A stretch of 64,000 bases of DNA from Rhodosorus marinus (taxonomy: Eukaryota > Rhodophyta > Stylonematophyceae > Stylonematales > Stylonemataceae): positions 806,001 through 870,000 of the forward strand of contig JAMWBK010000005.1 of NCBI GenBank assembly GCA_029953675.1, in the 5' to 3' direction. Below are positions 12,301-23,439 of this stretch, piece after piece. Position 1 is the stretch's first letter, and the number at the start of each line of letters is the position of its first letter. A model generated the notes under the pieces. It was not told the DNA's origin. It saw only the letters and a program-made list of their open reading frames with translations, and searched no databases. A program made the translations under genes and the position numbers.

Positions 12301-12430
12301 TTCTTGGTATGACAAGATCGTTCTCACACATATCATGAATTATGGTTACTTCTCGGTATGGCAAGCTTCTTGGTACGACAAGCTCATACTCACATATCAT
12401 GAATCATGGTTACTTCTCGGTATGCCAAGC
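12301..12430. repeat. two-unit tandem repeat, about 65 bp
   Basis: Unit one (12301-12366) begins TTCTTGGTATGACAAG; unit two (12367 to about 12430) begins TTCTTGGTACGACAAG. They share the segments ATATCATGAAT and GGTTACTTCTCGGTATG. Differences are a few substitutions and a two-base length change. No function is apparent. Confidence 0.7.
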
Positions 12431-12674
12431 TGCCATTATCATGCAAAGAATACTGATTTTGTTAGGACTGTAGACTACCAGATTTGAACCGTCCTCAGAT
12501 GATGTTTGTCCTCTTTCAATTTCTTCTCTTATTGAAACGGTCACAGGAAGAACGGTGACTATCCGCTCTCAGCACGTAGGAGGACAATCCTCACATCGTC
12601 CTACATATGGTTGCACCGGTGTGTGGATGGTATACGGTAGGCTCACCGGATAGAGGTTCAAACGTTTGAAGTAG

Positions 12675-12835
12675 CGTTGGCGCACGGTTGTAGCCGGACA
12701 GAACGACACCATCAGGGCCTGGCTGACAACGGAGAAAGCCAGGGAGACGTCAGGCTAGGCGAGAGCAAGGGGGAAAAATTCTTTGGACTTATCAAACAAC
12801 TCTTCGTGAGGGGGTTACTTGGGCGAAAAGATCCA
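12675..12835 (+). repeat. 5' LTR of the Gypsy-type element
   Basis: Matches 17099-17260 almost throughout, from GTTGGCGCACGG to GATCCA. The next three bases (ATA) are also shared, so the exact end is uncertain. A TGG at about 12841 is a possible primer-binding start. Confidence 0.75.
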
Positions 12836-12920
12836 ATATTTGGTGGATTTCCGGGGCTGAAGCCAGCTGGAACTTGGTGATTGAAGAAAAATACAACCCG
12901 ATCCTCCTCCGGGTGCGTGG

Positions 12921-13655
12921 ATGCCCGCGGTTGCTCAACTACTAGAGCAACAACAGCGGATGACGGAGCAGCTTGTGCAAGCGTTGCAGGAACAGGAACA
13001 GCTACAACAACAGCAGCAGCAGCAACAGCTACAACAACAGCAACAGCTACAACAACAGCAACAGCTACAACAACAGCAAGGAGCTCGATCGGGACGACTA
13101 CCAACGAAATCTGAGTCCCCGACTTTCGACGGTACTTCAGACGTCGAGACATTCATAATGATCCGTTTATTCATAAGCGAGCTCGAGCACCTAAAGGCCG
13201 TTTATGCCCTCGAGGAGGACAGTAACTTGCTTTCCATCGCGGTTCGAGGGCTTGCAAAAACCGTTACCGAATGGTACCGCACCCTCCCCGTGACACAACG
13301 GGCAACGTGGGCAGCGTTGCAAGTTGCCCTGCGAACGCGATTCGCGAGCCACAACCAGGATGTAGAACTGGCGGTGAAACTAACGAGGATACGCCAACGT
13401 GAAGGGTCAACAGTCAACGAGTACGCCACGGAGTTTGAATCCACGCTGGACCATCTCCGAAGGTATGACCCTGAATGCCTCAGCGAGTTTATGCAGACCC
13501 AACTCTTCATAATGGGCTTACGGACGTACCAACAAACGTACGTAAGAGCTCTACGCCGGACAACGTTTCAGCGAGCGATCGAATTTTTTTTTGGCGGTGT
13601 CAATACCCGAAGAGACATCTGGGTCGAGGCGGAAGGTGATGAAGGCGTGGGGTAA
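12921..13655 (+). CDS. Gag of the Gypsy-type element, with glutamine-rich start
   Basis: About 244 codons. The first 55 residues are a Gln/Leu run encoded by an 18-base tandem unit (CAACAGCTACAACAACAG). A retrotransposon Gag core follows, with [31 protein letters not shown] and [18 protein letters not shown], the usual capsid-like helical pattern. No CCHC zinc knuckle is visible. A run of nine T (13584-13592) lies where the frame changes: sequence resembling the rest of Gag (SIPEETSG onward) continues one base on. So either one T has been gained or lost, or this is a +1 slippage site; the other breaks in the element favour mutation. Confidence 0.75.
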   Translation: MPAVAQLLEQQQRMTEQLVQALQEQEQLQQQQQQQQLQQQQQLQQQQQLQQQQGARSGRLPTKSESPTFDGTSDVETFIMIRLFISELEHLKAVYALEEDSNLLSIAVRGLAKTVTEWYRTLPVTQRATWAALQVALRTRFASHNQDVELAVKLTRIRQREGSTVNEYATEFESTLDHLRRYDPECLSEFMQTQLFIMGLRTYQQTYVRALRRTTFQRAIEFFFGGVNTRRDIWVEAEGDEGVG

Positions 13656-16600
13656 AAACGAACGGACGGCCAGGACAAGTCATGACCAGCACGAGATCGT
13701 CTCCCAACCGCCACCTCACCTGGATGCACCAGTACCAATGGCAGTTGGAACAGTGCGCGGGCCGCGGCAACGACGTCAGGGCCAGAAAAGTAGGGTGAAC
13801 ATCGTGGAGGCACCGTCTGGCAAGAAAGATGGGAGTGAAGACCCGGCAACCCGGGTATTGACCATCTTTCAGGAAGCTGACGTCCCCGACCAACGGCAAC
13901 CGTTGTTGCGGATCCCGGCAGAAGTAGGCGGCGTCAAGGTCAATGCGATCGAGGACAGCGGAGCGCAGGTGAACCTCATGACGACCGCGGCAGCCGCGAA
14001 GATGAAAATTACGGTGCCTAAGGAGACCGAATCGCTGAGTGCAGCGTTCGGACAGGCATTCCGCGTAGGTATAGTCAGAAGGATTACGGCGGAGTGTACA
14101 CCCAAGTGGCGCAGTCAGGAGACGTTCCGAGTCGCGAAACGGGGAGTGCCCGAAGTCATCCTGGGATTACCCTGGTTAAAGCGCAGCCGCGTAATAATCC
14201 ACCGAGGTGACGGGTTGCTGACGGCGGTCAACGATCTAGGGCAGGACGAATCACTACGGTGCCTCAAACTTCAGCCTACGCCGTTTAACATCACGGAGGT
14301 GCTCCTGGTCGGACGAAAGGACGTAGCAGTCGGCGGTGACGAGAACATCGGTTTTCTCCAAATCCGCGCAATTGATACTCCGGGGACGACGAAGGAAGTG
14401 AGCGTAGCCGAGAAGGAGCTACGGAGAGAGTTCGATGAGCTCTTCGTCGATACGTTGGCGAAACTACCGCCACATCGGGAGCAGGACGCAGCAATTGAAA
14501 CGGGCAACGCGAAGCCGGTGTTCAAGTGCGGGTACCGACTATCGCCATTGGAGCGGCGAGAGTTGAAGACTCAGCTGGAGGACCTCATCGAGAAAGGCTT
14601 CATAACCCCTTCCAACAGCCAATGGGGGGCCCCAGTGCTTTTCGTAAAAAAGAAAACGGGCGAGTTACGTTTGTGTGTTGACTACCGCGCATTGAACAAG
14701 GTCACCGAGCGGTTAAAATATCCGTTGCCAAAAATAGACGAGCTCTTGGACCAACTGGCGGGTGCTGCTATTTTTAGTAAACTCGATCTACGGAGTGGGT
14801 ACTAGCAGCTGCGGATACGGGAGGAAGATGAACCAAAAACGGCCTTTGTGTCGGAATTCGGCCATTATCAATGGCGTGTGGCACCGTTTGGGTTGACTTC
14901 CTTACCCGCCTACTTCTCGCGATTGATGTCGGACATCCTACGGCGTTTCATCGGCCGGTTTGTAGTGGTGTATCTCGACGATATCCTTGTCTACGCCCGT
15001 AATGAGGAAGAACACGAAGAACACCTCCGACAGGTCTTCCTGGAGCTGAGGCGACATCACCTAGACCTACATCCGGTAAAGACAGAGCTATTTCTTGACG
15101 CGGTGGCATATCTGGGGTTCCGCGTCGAAAACGGCGGCGTCTCCATCGACCAGAGCAAGGTAGACGCGATCCGGAAGTTAGCGGTTCCCCAATCAGTTAA
15201 GGGGGTTCGATCGATCATGGGCCTACTTTCGTACTTTCGTCGATTTAGGCGAAACTTCTCAACCCTAGCAGCTCCCCTAACCGAGTTGCTTAAGGATGGG
15301 AAGCCCTTCGAAATCATGGTAGTAGTACATACTGCATTCGAGAAACTTAAGGCGCTGATATGCAGTGCGCCCATCTTGAGACTCCCAGACCTTGATCATC
15401 TTCAGTTCGAGGTAACAACTGACGCCTCGGACATAGGATTGGGAGGGATGCTGACGCAGGGTGGAAATCCGGTGGCATTCAAAAGTAGTAAATTTACAGA
15501 CACCGAGCGAAGGTACCCAGTTCACGAGCGGGAAATGTATGGGATCGTGTATTGTCTGTTCAAATGGCGACACTTCCTGGAGGGAGCCCGGACTACGGTG
15601 TTCACGGACAACGCCGTGCTCACCTATATGAACACGAAGGTACCGCCCTCGCGCCGGATGACCCGTTACCTGGAACAACTATCTCGGTTCGATTACGAGA
15701 TAAAACACTTGCCCGGCAGGTCGAACGTCGTGGCGGATGCGTTGTCACGCTTGTCTGAAGTAAATCTGTTGACCACGGCGCAACTCACGATGTATGCGCG
15801 AGAAGGAAAGGAGACAGGTCTGACCGCTGAGGAGCAATCCGTGATGCGCAAGGAGATGGAAGGCGTCGTCTTCGACGCTGCTACAGGAGTATACACTCGA
15901 GAAATTGATGGCCAAGCACGTATTTGGGTCGAGGCCCGAAAATCGGAGCGACGCGCTAGCAGATGCGCACCAGGCGTTGGGACACCTATCGGCAAGAGCG
16001 CTTTACGAACACCTGCGAAGCAAACTTTGGTGGAGGACGCTGAGGGCGGACGTTTACACAGCCGTACGACATTGCCCTCGCTGTCAATTGAATCAGGTGC
16101 AGGCTCCGTTGGCTCGGAAGGCACCACTGCATCCTCTACCTACGAAAGCCATCTTCACCCGGTGGCATCTCGACTTCATAGGACGATTACCGAAGGCGCA
16201 CGGCTCTGGAAATCAGTGGATTCTTGTCGCAGTAGAGTCCCTGAAACCTTGGTCGGTAGTAAGGGCAATGCCGGAAGCGACGCAGGCAAACGTCGCCAAG
16301 TTCATTAACGAAGAGATAGTGTGCCCATTCGGAGCTGCAGTTCAAATATTAACCGACCGAGGCGCTAATTTCCGGTCGAAAGTGGTGAAGGAGTATCTGC
16401 GACTGCTGCCAACTGCCCAACCATTTACTAGTAGTTACCACCCTCGGACGAATTCGACGGCGGAACGGTGGAACCGGACGTTCCAGGAGGTGCTCGTGAA
16501 ATTAACGAACGGAGCAGTGACGAGCTGGGATGGCTTTATCCACCAGGCGAACATGGCGCTGGGAATGCGGACCAGTAGGGTCACCGGCATCGTACGAGAT

Positions 16601-17045
16601 CCTATATGGGGTGAAACCGCGAATCCCCGGACTGGCGCAGCTATTGTTCGATGCTGTAGACGAAGATGTTTCTCTTCAGGCGCGAGTCAAACAACTAGAG
16701 CAACTGGGTCGAGAACGCGAAGCTGTCACGCTGAGGACAGAAGCCGCAAAAAAACAAATCGCACGTTACTATGACTGGAAGGTGAAGGCGGACCCACTGA
16801 AACCGGGAGAATTCGTCTTGCTCACGAACGAGGTGAAAACGAAAGGCACGTACCTCCACATCGGACCCTTCCGAGTCTTGGAGCGCCGATTATTCGACAC
16901 GTACTGACTAGCTGAGCCAGATGGGACGCCGCTCAAGACCTTGGTTCATCGTGATCGTATGAAGCGAGCCCAGGCCAACAAGGAAGTGCGGAGTTATTGG
17001 TACCATCCCACAAAGGATGAGCTGGGGGAGCTGCGCGGCGAATAG
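13591..17045 (+). pseudogene. Pol of the Gypsy-type element (protease, RT, RNase H, integrase), broken
   Basis: In order: a retropepsin-like site ([11 protein letters not shown]) near 13950; RT from about 14560, with motifs [38 protein letters not shown] and YLDDILVYAR; RNase H from 15400 (TTDASDIGLGG, VFTDNAVLTY, DALSRL); integrase from about 15920 with an HHCC zinc-binding region (CPRCQ) and a DD35E core (WHLDFIG, LTDRGANF, then E in STAERWNR). Breaks: an in-frame TAG at 14803-14805 just after RSGY, where relatives usually have Trp or His; frame changes near 15900 and 16575; and a stop at 16905-16907 with homologous-looking sequence running on to a TAG at about 17045. The element cannot make a full polyprotein as it stands. 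Confidence 0.85.
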
Positions 17046-17098
17046 CACCAGACAAAACTCAAATTCGGGAGGACCGTGAGTCTGAGTTGGCGGGGGTA

Positions 17099-17260
17099 TG
17101 TTGGCGCACGGTTGTAGCCGGACAGAGCGACACCATCAGGGCCTGGCGGACAACGGAGAAAGCCAGGGAGACGTCAGCCTAGGCGAGAGCAAGGGGGAAA
17201 AATTCTTTGGACTTATCAAGCAACTCTTCGTGAGGGGGGACACTTGGGCGAAAAGATCCA
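17099..17260 (+). repeat. 3' LTR of the Gypsy-type element
   Basis: Starts TGTTGGCGCACGG after a G-rich tract and ends GATCCA. Homologous to 12675-12835. Confidence 0.75.
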
Positions 17261-17694
17261 ATAGAAGTTTGAACCGTACAAGACATCGATCATTTCCACG
17301 GTATAGTAGATTATTTAAGTAGGAGATATCAACCCTAATTGTCAGGGAATAAAGAAACCATCGAAGTTTGGCTGACGGGACTTGATCAAGGTTGGGAAAC
17401 CCGGAAAAACGCAACATCTCGAATCGACTTCTACTTTTGTCTCTGATTTAACTTCTTTTTCCTAACTCTTTCAAACTAGCTTCTTCAACCTGTTCTTCCT
17501 ACTGCTAACGGTGAGAGAGATGTCATAGTTACGATATATATAGGTAAGGTTACCGTGCCAAATCTTGTCATCATTCTCCACTTTAGTCCCTCCAACCACG
17601 CTATGTTTAGCCCTCCGCAGTGCTAGGCCGTGCTAGGTTTAGCACTCTGGCCCTGCTACTGAAAAACCCGCCTCTTCAGGACGTGACAAGATTA

Positions 17695-17916
17695 TGTGAG
17701 AACCTGCCCTGACAGCTGTGTAATCCGTTTATGTTTTAGTGTCAGGTACCTATTTTAGTGCAAGACGTCAATGTTTTAGTATTCACTAATTTCTACTTTA
17801 CTGTCATGTATGTTTTAGTTTACAGAAACCGAGACTTTATAAGTCCTAGCTTTGCTGGATATTGATATTGAGACCTAGAATTGAGTAAAGACAAGTTGGT
17901 TCAAAGAGTTCTGACA
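17695..17916 (+). repeat. 5' LTR of the Gag-only element
   Basis: Contains three to four ATGTTTTAGT repeats and a TTATAAG promoter-like box near 17837. Confidence 0.8.
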
Positions 17917-17983
17917 AAGTGGTCTCATCGCTTAAAAGGCGATTAAGGGAAGGAAAGGGAGAGAACCAGGGGCCGACTTCACA

Positions 17984-18721
17984 ATGGCAACATTTGCGAT
18001 TCCTCAGCCCGAACCATACGACGGGCGGCGGGACTTTGCAAAGGTTCAAACGTTTTTGGCGTCGCGCCAAGGTTATTTACAGTTCCACAACGTTGACGAC
18101 GCAGGGCGCCAGACGGTCCGGTACGTGGGTCTCTTCCTCAAGGACCAGGCCCAGACGTGGTACCAAGGGCTTCCGCGATCGTCGGATGGTTTGCCAACGA
18201 CCTTGGAATCGCTAGACGACTTCGAGCTGGCCCTGTGTGCAAAGTTCCAGCCACAAGATCACGTGGAACGTGTACGGGCGCAACTGCGCAATGCCAGACA
18301 ACGGGGCCCCGACGTTGCACGGTTCATCGACTACCTCGATGAACTCTTCATGCAGCTCGGGGAGCACATCAACGATTCCGAAAAGCTCGAAAGACTCAAG
18401 GCGGGCTTAACCGGGCGGGAACGTGATTTCGTATATTACAGCCGCCCCCGAAGCTGTGTTGAGGCCAAACAGACTGCTCTCAGCATATCCGGGGCGGTTC
18501 CTGATACTACAACGCAGCAGAATACCGTACAATCCGAACCTGCCACTCACGAAACTCCTTCAATACAACCCTCTCGACCGCACACGCGAAGTATGGGACC
18601 GCTGAAACCTCTCATATGCCACAGGTGCCAAGAGGAGGGGCACGTCAAGAAGGACTGCCCTCAGCGACTGGCCTATCTTCAGGCAGAGTTGGAGAGACTA
18701 TCTCGCATTCAGGAAAACTGA
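17984..18721 (+). CDS. Gag with CCHC zinc knuckle (Gag-only element)
   Basis: Intact ORF of 245 codons starting at an ATG 68 bases after the 5' LTR. Residues 1-165 form a Ty3-like retrotransposon Gag core (PEPYDGRRDFAKVQTFL, VGLFLKDQAQTWYQGL, LRNARQRGPDVARFIDYL). A Ser/Thr/Pro-rich linker follows, then one nucleic-acid-binding knuckle CHRCQEEGHVKKDC (CX2CX4HX4C) at about residues 209-222. The product would form virus-like particles and package RNA in the cytoplasm; this is established for the family and not tested here. It is not similar to the Gag of the neighbouring Gypsy-type element, so that element is probably not its partner. Bases 18722-19041 downstream have no ORF of note. Confidence 0.85.
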   Translation: MATFAIPQPEPYDGRRDFAKVQTFLASRQGYLQFHNVDDAGRQTVRYVGLFLKDQAQTWYQGLPRSSDGLPTTLESLDDFELALCAKFQPQDHVERVRAQLRNARQRGPDVARFIDYLDELFMQLGEHINDSEKLERLKAGLTGRERDFVYYSRPRSCVEAKQTALSISGAVPDTTTQQNTVQSEPATHETPSIQPSRPHTRSMGPLKPLICHRCQEEGHVKKDCPQRLAYLQAELERLSRIQEN

Positions 18722-19041
18722 GGGACTCCGGACGAGGGATGCCGTCCGTGAGTCAGGCTCGCAGCATCCCACCATGCGTTGCGCTGGAGCGGAAAGACAC
18801 CGGACTCCTCGCGACAATTCACGAGCACGCGGAGGAAAAGATCGCGGGAGGAGCTTACCGACAAATGTAAGATGGGGTTCAGTACCCTCCGAGAAGGATC
18901 TGAAGGAGAAGAGGTGTGCACCGACGAAGGCGAACCGGGGTTCGGTGGTACACTCCGAAAAGATTTTCCCGAGATGACCGAAGAATGCTCGATGCTCTTC
19001 CTGCAATGTCTTGAGTTTGTGCCCAAACTCGGCGGGAGGAA

Positions 19042-19257
19042 TGTGAGAACCTCACCTGACGGCTGTGTAATCCGTCTATGTTTTAGTGTCAGGCACCTAT
19101 TTTAGTGCAAGACGTCAATGTTTTAGTATACACTAGTTTCTACTTTACTGTCAAGTATGTTTTAGTTTACAGTAACCGAGGCTATATAAGGCCTAGCTTT
19201 GCTAGATCTTGAGACCTAGAATTGAGTAAAGACTGGTTGGTTCGAAGAGTTCTAACA
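19042..19257 (+). repeat. 3' LTR of the Gag-only element
   Basis: Carries CTATATAAGG, a clear TATA-like box, in the position matching the left LTR. Confidence 0.8.
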
Positions 19258-19399
19258 GATTACTTCTGATCTCGACAGGCTGTCAAGATCAAGCAAGAAC
19301 CACCTTTGGGATCCCACCGAAAAGTGTAATCACAACCTCGCATATTGTTGAAAATCAAACCTTAGTCCAGTCGGCAGACGACCATGCACTAAAAAAGAT

Positions 19400-19620
19400 G
19401 AAAAACTCATTGAAAAATCGGACGCAATCGGTCGTTATCGGACTATTTATCGGAGAAAAAAGAAAAAGTTTTTCTTTTATATCCATGCGGGTGTCTGATA
19501 AAATCATATCAGACGGGGGTCTACAGAGTACTCTCAGTACAATTTATTATTACTAGATACAGGTCCGATAAACGTTTATCGGACACAATCGGACCTTTTT
19601 TTTATCGGACGGAAATGACA
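19400..19620. repeat. TCCGATA-rich segment (right) with a 22-bp perfect palindrome
   Basis: GTCCGATAAAC at 19563-19573 is followed directly by its reverse complement (19574-19584). Around it are further copies of the motif (GGTCGTTATCGGAC, TTTATCGGAG, AATCGGACC, TTATCGGACGG). Together with the left cluster it brackets the two LTR elements. Confidence 0.55.
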
Positions 19621-20713
19621 AAACTCGACTTTTAGGTTTGAAAAACGATTACACAAATGAGGCAAATTGTTCATGAATACATAAAATAAATTGCAAAATA
19701 GGGCAAGCTCAAGGTTCCACTAAGGTGCCAGAATGCGCCCTAAACGCTAGGGCTACCATCAAATTTTTTGTCATTCTCGAAATGAGGCAAGATAGCTCCT
19801 TGCCTCATTGCCCTATTCTCCCACGGGCCCACAAGCAAAATGAAGCTTTTCGCTTAGGATATTGTTTTACAAATATAATTGGAAGGTCCATTTTTTGAAC
19901 GGTTCTCATGAAATGTTGATTTCTGATGAACGAAAAGGGGATATGATTTTGTTAGTAAATTCGTACTAATGTGCTCACTTGTTTTTTACTTCGCCATTTT
20001 GATCTGGTTTTGTCGGTTGAGATGGCTGTTCCTCAGCCGTATGAGGGAGAGTTAGGTGCATTTTGAGGGGATCTTGGTTCCTTTTTTCCCCGAAAACCTT
20101 CTGGGAAAATTATAGGCGCGACGGATCGCGTCGTTTGAGATTGCGGTGACTGTGTTTCTTAATAGGAAGCGTCTCGGTACTCTGGAAGTTTGGTGGATGA
20201 TGTCCTGTTCAGGAAGTTCTGAGGTCGGTTTGTTGCGTAGACGCAATAGCTCATCAAGTGCGAATTCGGGAACTTTCCATAAACTAGAGTAGACGGCAGG
20301 GAGGTGGTTGTTTCCATCTGCTATACCGTTGTATGCAGCTCGACGTTGATGTTGATCGCTGGGGTAGCCGAGGGCTTCTGCTGCACGCAATGTGCACATG
20401 CCTTCAACTTACGCGGCTCCAGTGGAAGAGCATTAAATTGTCTCCGAACGTTGCGATGTGAGGAACCTCATAAGAATGCACCTCCAGGTGTCCAATAATT
20501 TAAAAACAGAGTCAAAAAATTTATACTACAGGCGTCGATAGTGCTTAATTCGAAAACATTTTCGCGACCACTATGAAATTAGAGAAGTAACAAACCTGTA
20601 CACGATCACGGCCTCAACGTCTAAACATCATTAGAGCAGTTGCGCTCCTTAAATTAAGCGAACAGATAACACAAACTATCACAAAACAAATTTGTTGCCG
20701 ATCTCCCTCGTTA
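19621..20713. other. mostly featureless; weak minus-strand ORF at 20052-20399
   Basis: A 115-codon frame on the minus strand (20399-20052) has no recognisable domain and no clear neighbours. It may be a gene remnant. Nothing else is supported here. Confidence 0.25.
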
Positions 20714-21412
20714 CTATCTCATGCTTCCAAAGGCATCGTTCACCGGCGTTCTCGGATGCGCATCTACCGATCGGGGGACGGAGATCGTTGGATTCCTGCC
20801 GACTGGATGCGAACTCAATAATGACAGCGGAGGGATCCGCGGAGGCTTGACCTCCAAAGACGGCAAGTCCGATGGAGCGAAGTGGGGCTCAGCAATCGAG
20901 CCAAGAAGGCTGATATTCGGTGTGCTCGGACTTGTTAGCTCAGAAAGATTCATCTTTGGCAGTTCGCAATCCGCGCTGATCTTACTCCTCAGGCTTCTTC
21001 TGTCGTGGTTCATCACTGACCAAGTGCCAACCTCGACAGTTAACAGCTCCGGCAGGACGACATCGTTGTCGGCAGCTGAAGAACCTAGAGATGCCCGCAT
21101 ACTTGTGTTTGCTCTGTCACCAGGCAAGGTAAAACTCCTCGGGGCAGGTCGCCGTGCACCAAACGCGTTCGGTTCAATTCCGGGCTGCCACTTCGGAGCT
21201 TCCTTCACGTTCCCCTCAGCTCCAATGTCTGCAGTTCCCATCCCTCCATGGGGCGGATACGGAGCTGGAACCTCGTGAGTTGCGACGATACGATCTCCGA
21301 GACCTTTCTCAGTCGAAGTCTTATCAACCTCCGCCCATTGCAACCTTCTCTTCCTCCTCTCACCTTCCCCAGTAAACCAAGAATGCTTCTTGCCCAAAGT
21401 TCTATCCCCCAT
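20714..21412 (-). CDS. hypothetical Ser/Pro-rich protein
   Basis: Open frame of 232 codons from an ATG at 21412. The N-terminus is basic (GKKHSWFTGEGERRKRRLQW); the rest is rich in Pro, Ser and Gly with no catalytic motif, signal peptide or membrane segment that I can see. It looks intrinsically disordered. The DNA upstream (21420-22130) is very C- and pyrimidine-rich on the plus strand, like a leader or promoter. A plus-strand frame (20721-21278) overlaps it and is less convincing. Family and role unknown. Confidence 0.4.
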   Translation of the reverse strand: MGDRTLGKKHSWFTGEGERRKRRLQWAEVDKTSTEKGLGDRIVATHEVPAPYPPHGGMGTADIGAEGNVKEAPKWQPGIEPNAFGARRPAPRSFTLPGDRANTSMRASLGSSAADNDVVLPELLTVEVGTWSVMNHDRRSLRSKISADCELPKMNLSELTSPSTPNISLLGSIAEPHFAPSDLPSLEVKPPRIPPLSLLSSHPVGRNPTISVPRSVDAHPRTPVNDAFGSMR

Positions 21413-23439
21413 TTTGCCTAACTACTCCCCAATCTAATGTAACAAACCCCCCAACCCCCTCCCCTTGCGAAAAAAGTGAGCTCCGGTTCCCCTTGCCCGA
21501 AAAATAAAAGGAGCTCCAAACCGCCTCCTCCGCTAGACCGCAACCCCTAAAACGCCCCTGCCCAAACCTTCCCACTCTCTAAACCACCACTCCCACTTCC
21601 AACGTCATTTGCCTTCCCTCTCGAACGAAGAGAAACCACGCAAAAAGCTTGCGCACCACAGCGCACCAAAAACTCTCGCCCCCTCAGCTCTTTAAGCCGG
21701 TTCCCCGCCCCACCACTCTCCCCCCAAAAAAAGCAAGCAAAAGGTAACCTCCCTGAAAACTATCTGCGAAAAAGCGAAACACCAAAACAGACACACGTCC
21801 GTCTATTCTATAACCATACGTGACCCTAGCAACCAAGAGCAAAACAAAAACTCTCAAGGGGACCCTGAACGCTTCACGAACACCCCTTCACATCACCAGC
21901 CTCATCTCCAACCTCTTAACCCACACAACACAACGCTCGGTTCCTTACGTTTCCCCGCCACCGCCAACCCCCTTGCCCCCCCCTTTCACTAGCAGTGTTT
22001 ATATATTGCACCTGGTTAAAACAGCCCAAAACTACTCTCCTCTTCTAACGAAACGAAACGAAAGTGTTCGCATTCCACATCTCCCTATGCTAAAAAAAGG
22101 GAGAAAACAGCCCATCAACGTTGAGTAATTCCCTCCCCTCTTTTTTTATGAAGGAAACTTATTTATCATGATCGAGCGAACCTATTCAGTTGGCCTTCCA
22201 AAATTGACCAGAGAAAAAACAATTCCTTTCTAGACAATTCCAGCCTTTTTCTTTTGCCCCTTGGACTTGCCCATCGTCACCCCCCCCCCCGGCTTACCTC
22301 TTTTGTTCTTTATTTGTGGACCTCTCCACGTTTGAGGAGAAACAGCAACATCATGACTGAATATTACAGACAATCAATAACTCCCCCCTGTTAGAGATTC
22401 ACATATCTATTCTCTTACAAAATTAGTTTGGTGATCAGAGATCGTCGAAGTTCCTCCCGCCCCCCCCTCCCCCCGCTTTCGCCTCCAACCGTTAAACTTT
22501 GTGAGATTGGGGAAAAAAAACAAAATCACACCCAAGGAAATCCCTTCCCCCCCACCCCCACCTTTCTTACTGGAGACAAGCGTTCAGTGGCCCTCTCTCC
22601 CCCCCTCGCCCTAGCAAACATTTCACCCGTTGTGCGATTAATCCACCCCGGGGGTCTATCTTGTCAAAGCTCCGCAACTTTTTTTCAATGAAATTTATTC
22701 TAAAACAGCTCGCTTTTATGTCTCGAGTCCTCCTCTGATAAAAAAAACGTTTAATGAAAAAATTCCAATAAAACTTCGAAAATTTGAGAACAAGCTTAAG
22801 TGTTTTAATTGGAGGAAGGTCGGTACTGGGGGTCCTATGGAAAGCTTCTCAATTGAAAATCATTTGGGTTTTTGCTTTATTCAGGTAAATGGGCTCCTCT
22901 AGAATTTACGCATCAGACTTTCCCAGAGATTTCCACTTCCAATTAAATTTGGTATGTAAGGGCCCTGCAAGGTGTCGGTCTTAATTAGATATATTTGGGT
23001 GGGAAAGGGGTTACGTGGAGAGTACACACCATGATGGACTGCTAGGGAGAGGGTGGTAAGCGGTTTAAGGAAGATAAGGACAAAAAAACAAAAACCGGTG
23101 TGCTTGATGGAGAAGACAAAAGGGGGCGGAGATGATGTTGACCGGATGATAGAACGTTCAATAATCCAGAAACTAGCCTCTCGTCCGGAGTGATGTCCCG
23201 ATGCTTCACATGAGGACGCTCCGGTTTTTTTTTCTCGTCCCTTGGATGAGTAGGCTCTTGTCACAAGTGCAATGAGCTTGTACGGTCGCTCGACCGTGCA
23301 CGATCAGGGGTTGATCTTCAGATCCGAAGCCGTCAAAATAAACGAATATGCGTTGTGGGAGTGAGAATTCGTATGCTCCTCGAGGGCTCAACAACGTCGC
23401 GGTCCATACATGCTTCAGTCCATGGGTCTCCTAAGTCCT
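21413..23439. other. pyrimidine-rich intergenic region
   Basis: C- and T-rich runs on the plus strand (21420-21760, 22270-22300, 22455-22620) with poly-C stretches. No gene is supported. Short minus-strand frames at 22899-23400 lack coding character. Confidence 0.4.

Larger units (their letters stand above)
11239..12672. other. intergenic, start of the repeat island
   Basis: No gene seen. 11520-11720 is AT-rich. 12110-12245 carries several TCCGATA motifs like those at 19.4-19.6 kb. 12301-12430 is a two-unit tandem repeat. Both are listed separately. Confidence 0.4.
12675..17260 (+). mobile_element. decayed Ty3/Gypsy-type LTR retrotransposon
   Basis: Two direct repeats of about 161 bases bound a gag-pol interior: the left LTR ends at 12835 and the right LTR spans 17099-17260. 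By eye they differ at about seven sites, roughly 95% identity, so the insertion is not recent. The right LTR starts TG and both end CA; the left starts CG. GAAGT occurs at 12668-12672 and again at 17264-17268 and may be the target duplication, with slightly different LTR limits. A purine tract (GGCGGGGG) precedes the right LTR. Domain order is Gag, aspartic protease, RT, RNase H, integrase, which defines the Ty3/Gypsy group. The pol frame is broken several times. Confidence 0.85.
17695..19257 (+). mobile_element. compact Gag-only LTR element with 5-bp target duplication
   Basis: LTRs at 17695-17916 (222 bp) and 19042-19257 (216 bp) both begin TGTGAGAACCT and end CA. They are flanked by perfect GATTA duplications (17690-17694 and 19258-19262). 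The interior holds one ORF, a Gag with a zinc knuckle, and no protease, RT or integrase. A purine-rich tract (GGCGGGAGGAA) lies directly before the right LTR, and TGGTCTCATCGC three bases after the left LTR is a possible primer-binding site. This fits the non-autonomous TR-GAG type, which needs enzymes supplied in trans. The LTRs are about 90% alike by eye, so the copy is fairly old, yet its ORF is intact. Confidence 0.85.

Noticed and set aside
12640-12680. Possible tRNA B-box (GAGGTTCAAAC) before the LTR element
   Set aside because: No cloverleaf could be drawn with the upstream sequence.
13000-13080. CAG/CAA run as a microsatellite unrelated to coding
   Set aside because: It is an 18-base unit in the Gag frame and does not break it, so it is part of that ORF.
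20721-21278. 185-codon plus-strand frame opposite the hypothetical gene
   Set aside because: The minus-strand frame is longer, begins at an ATG with a natural-looking basic N-terminus and has a leader-like region upstream; both cannot easily be real.
22899-23264. 121-codon minus-strand frame
   Set aside because: No domain, unusual composition, and it lies between pyrimidine-rich DNA and LINE scraps.
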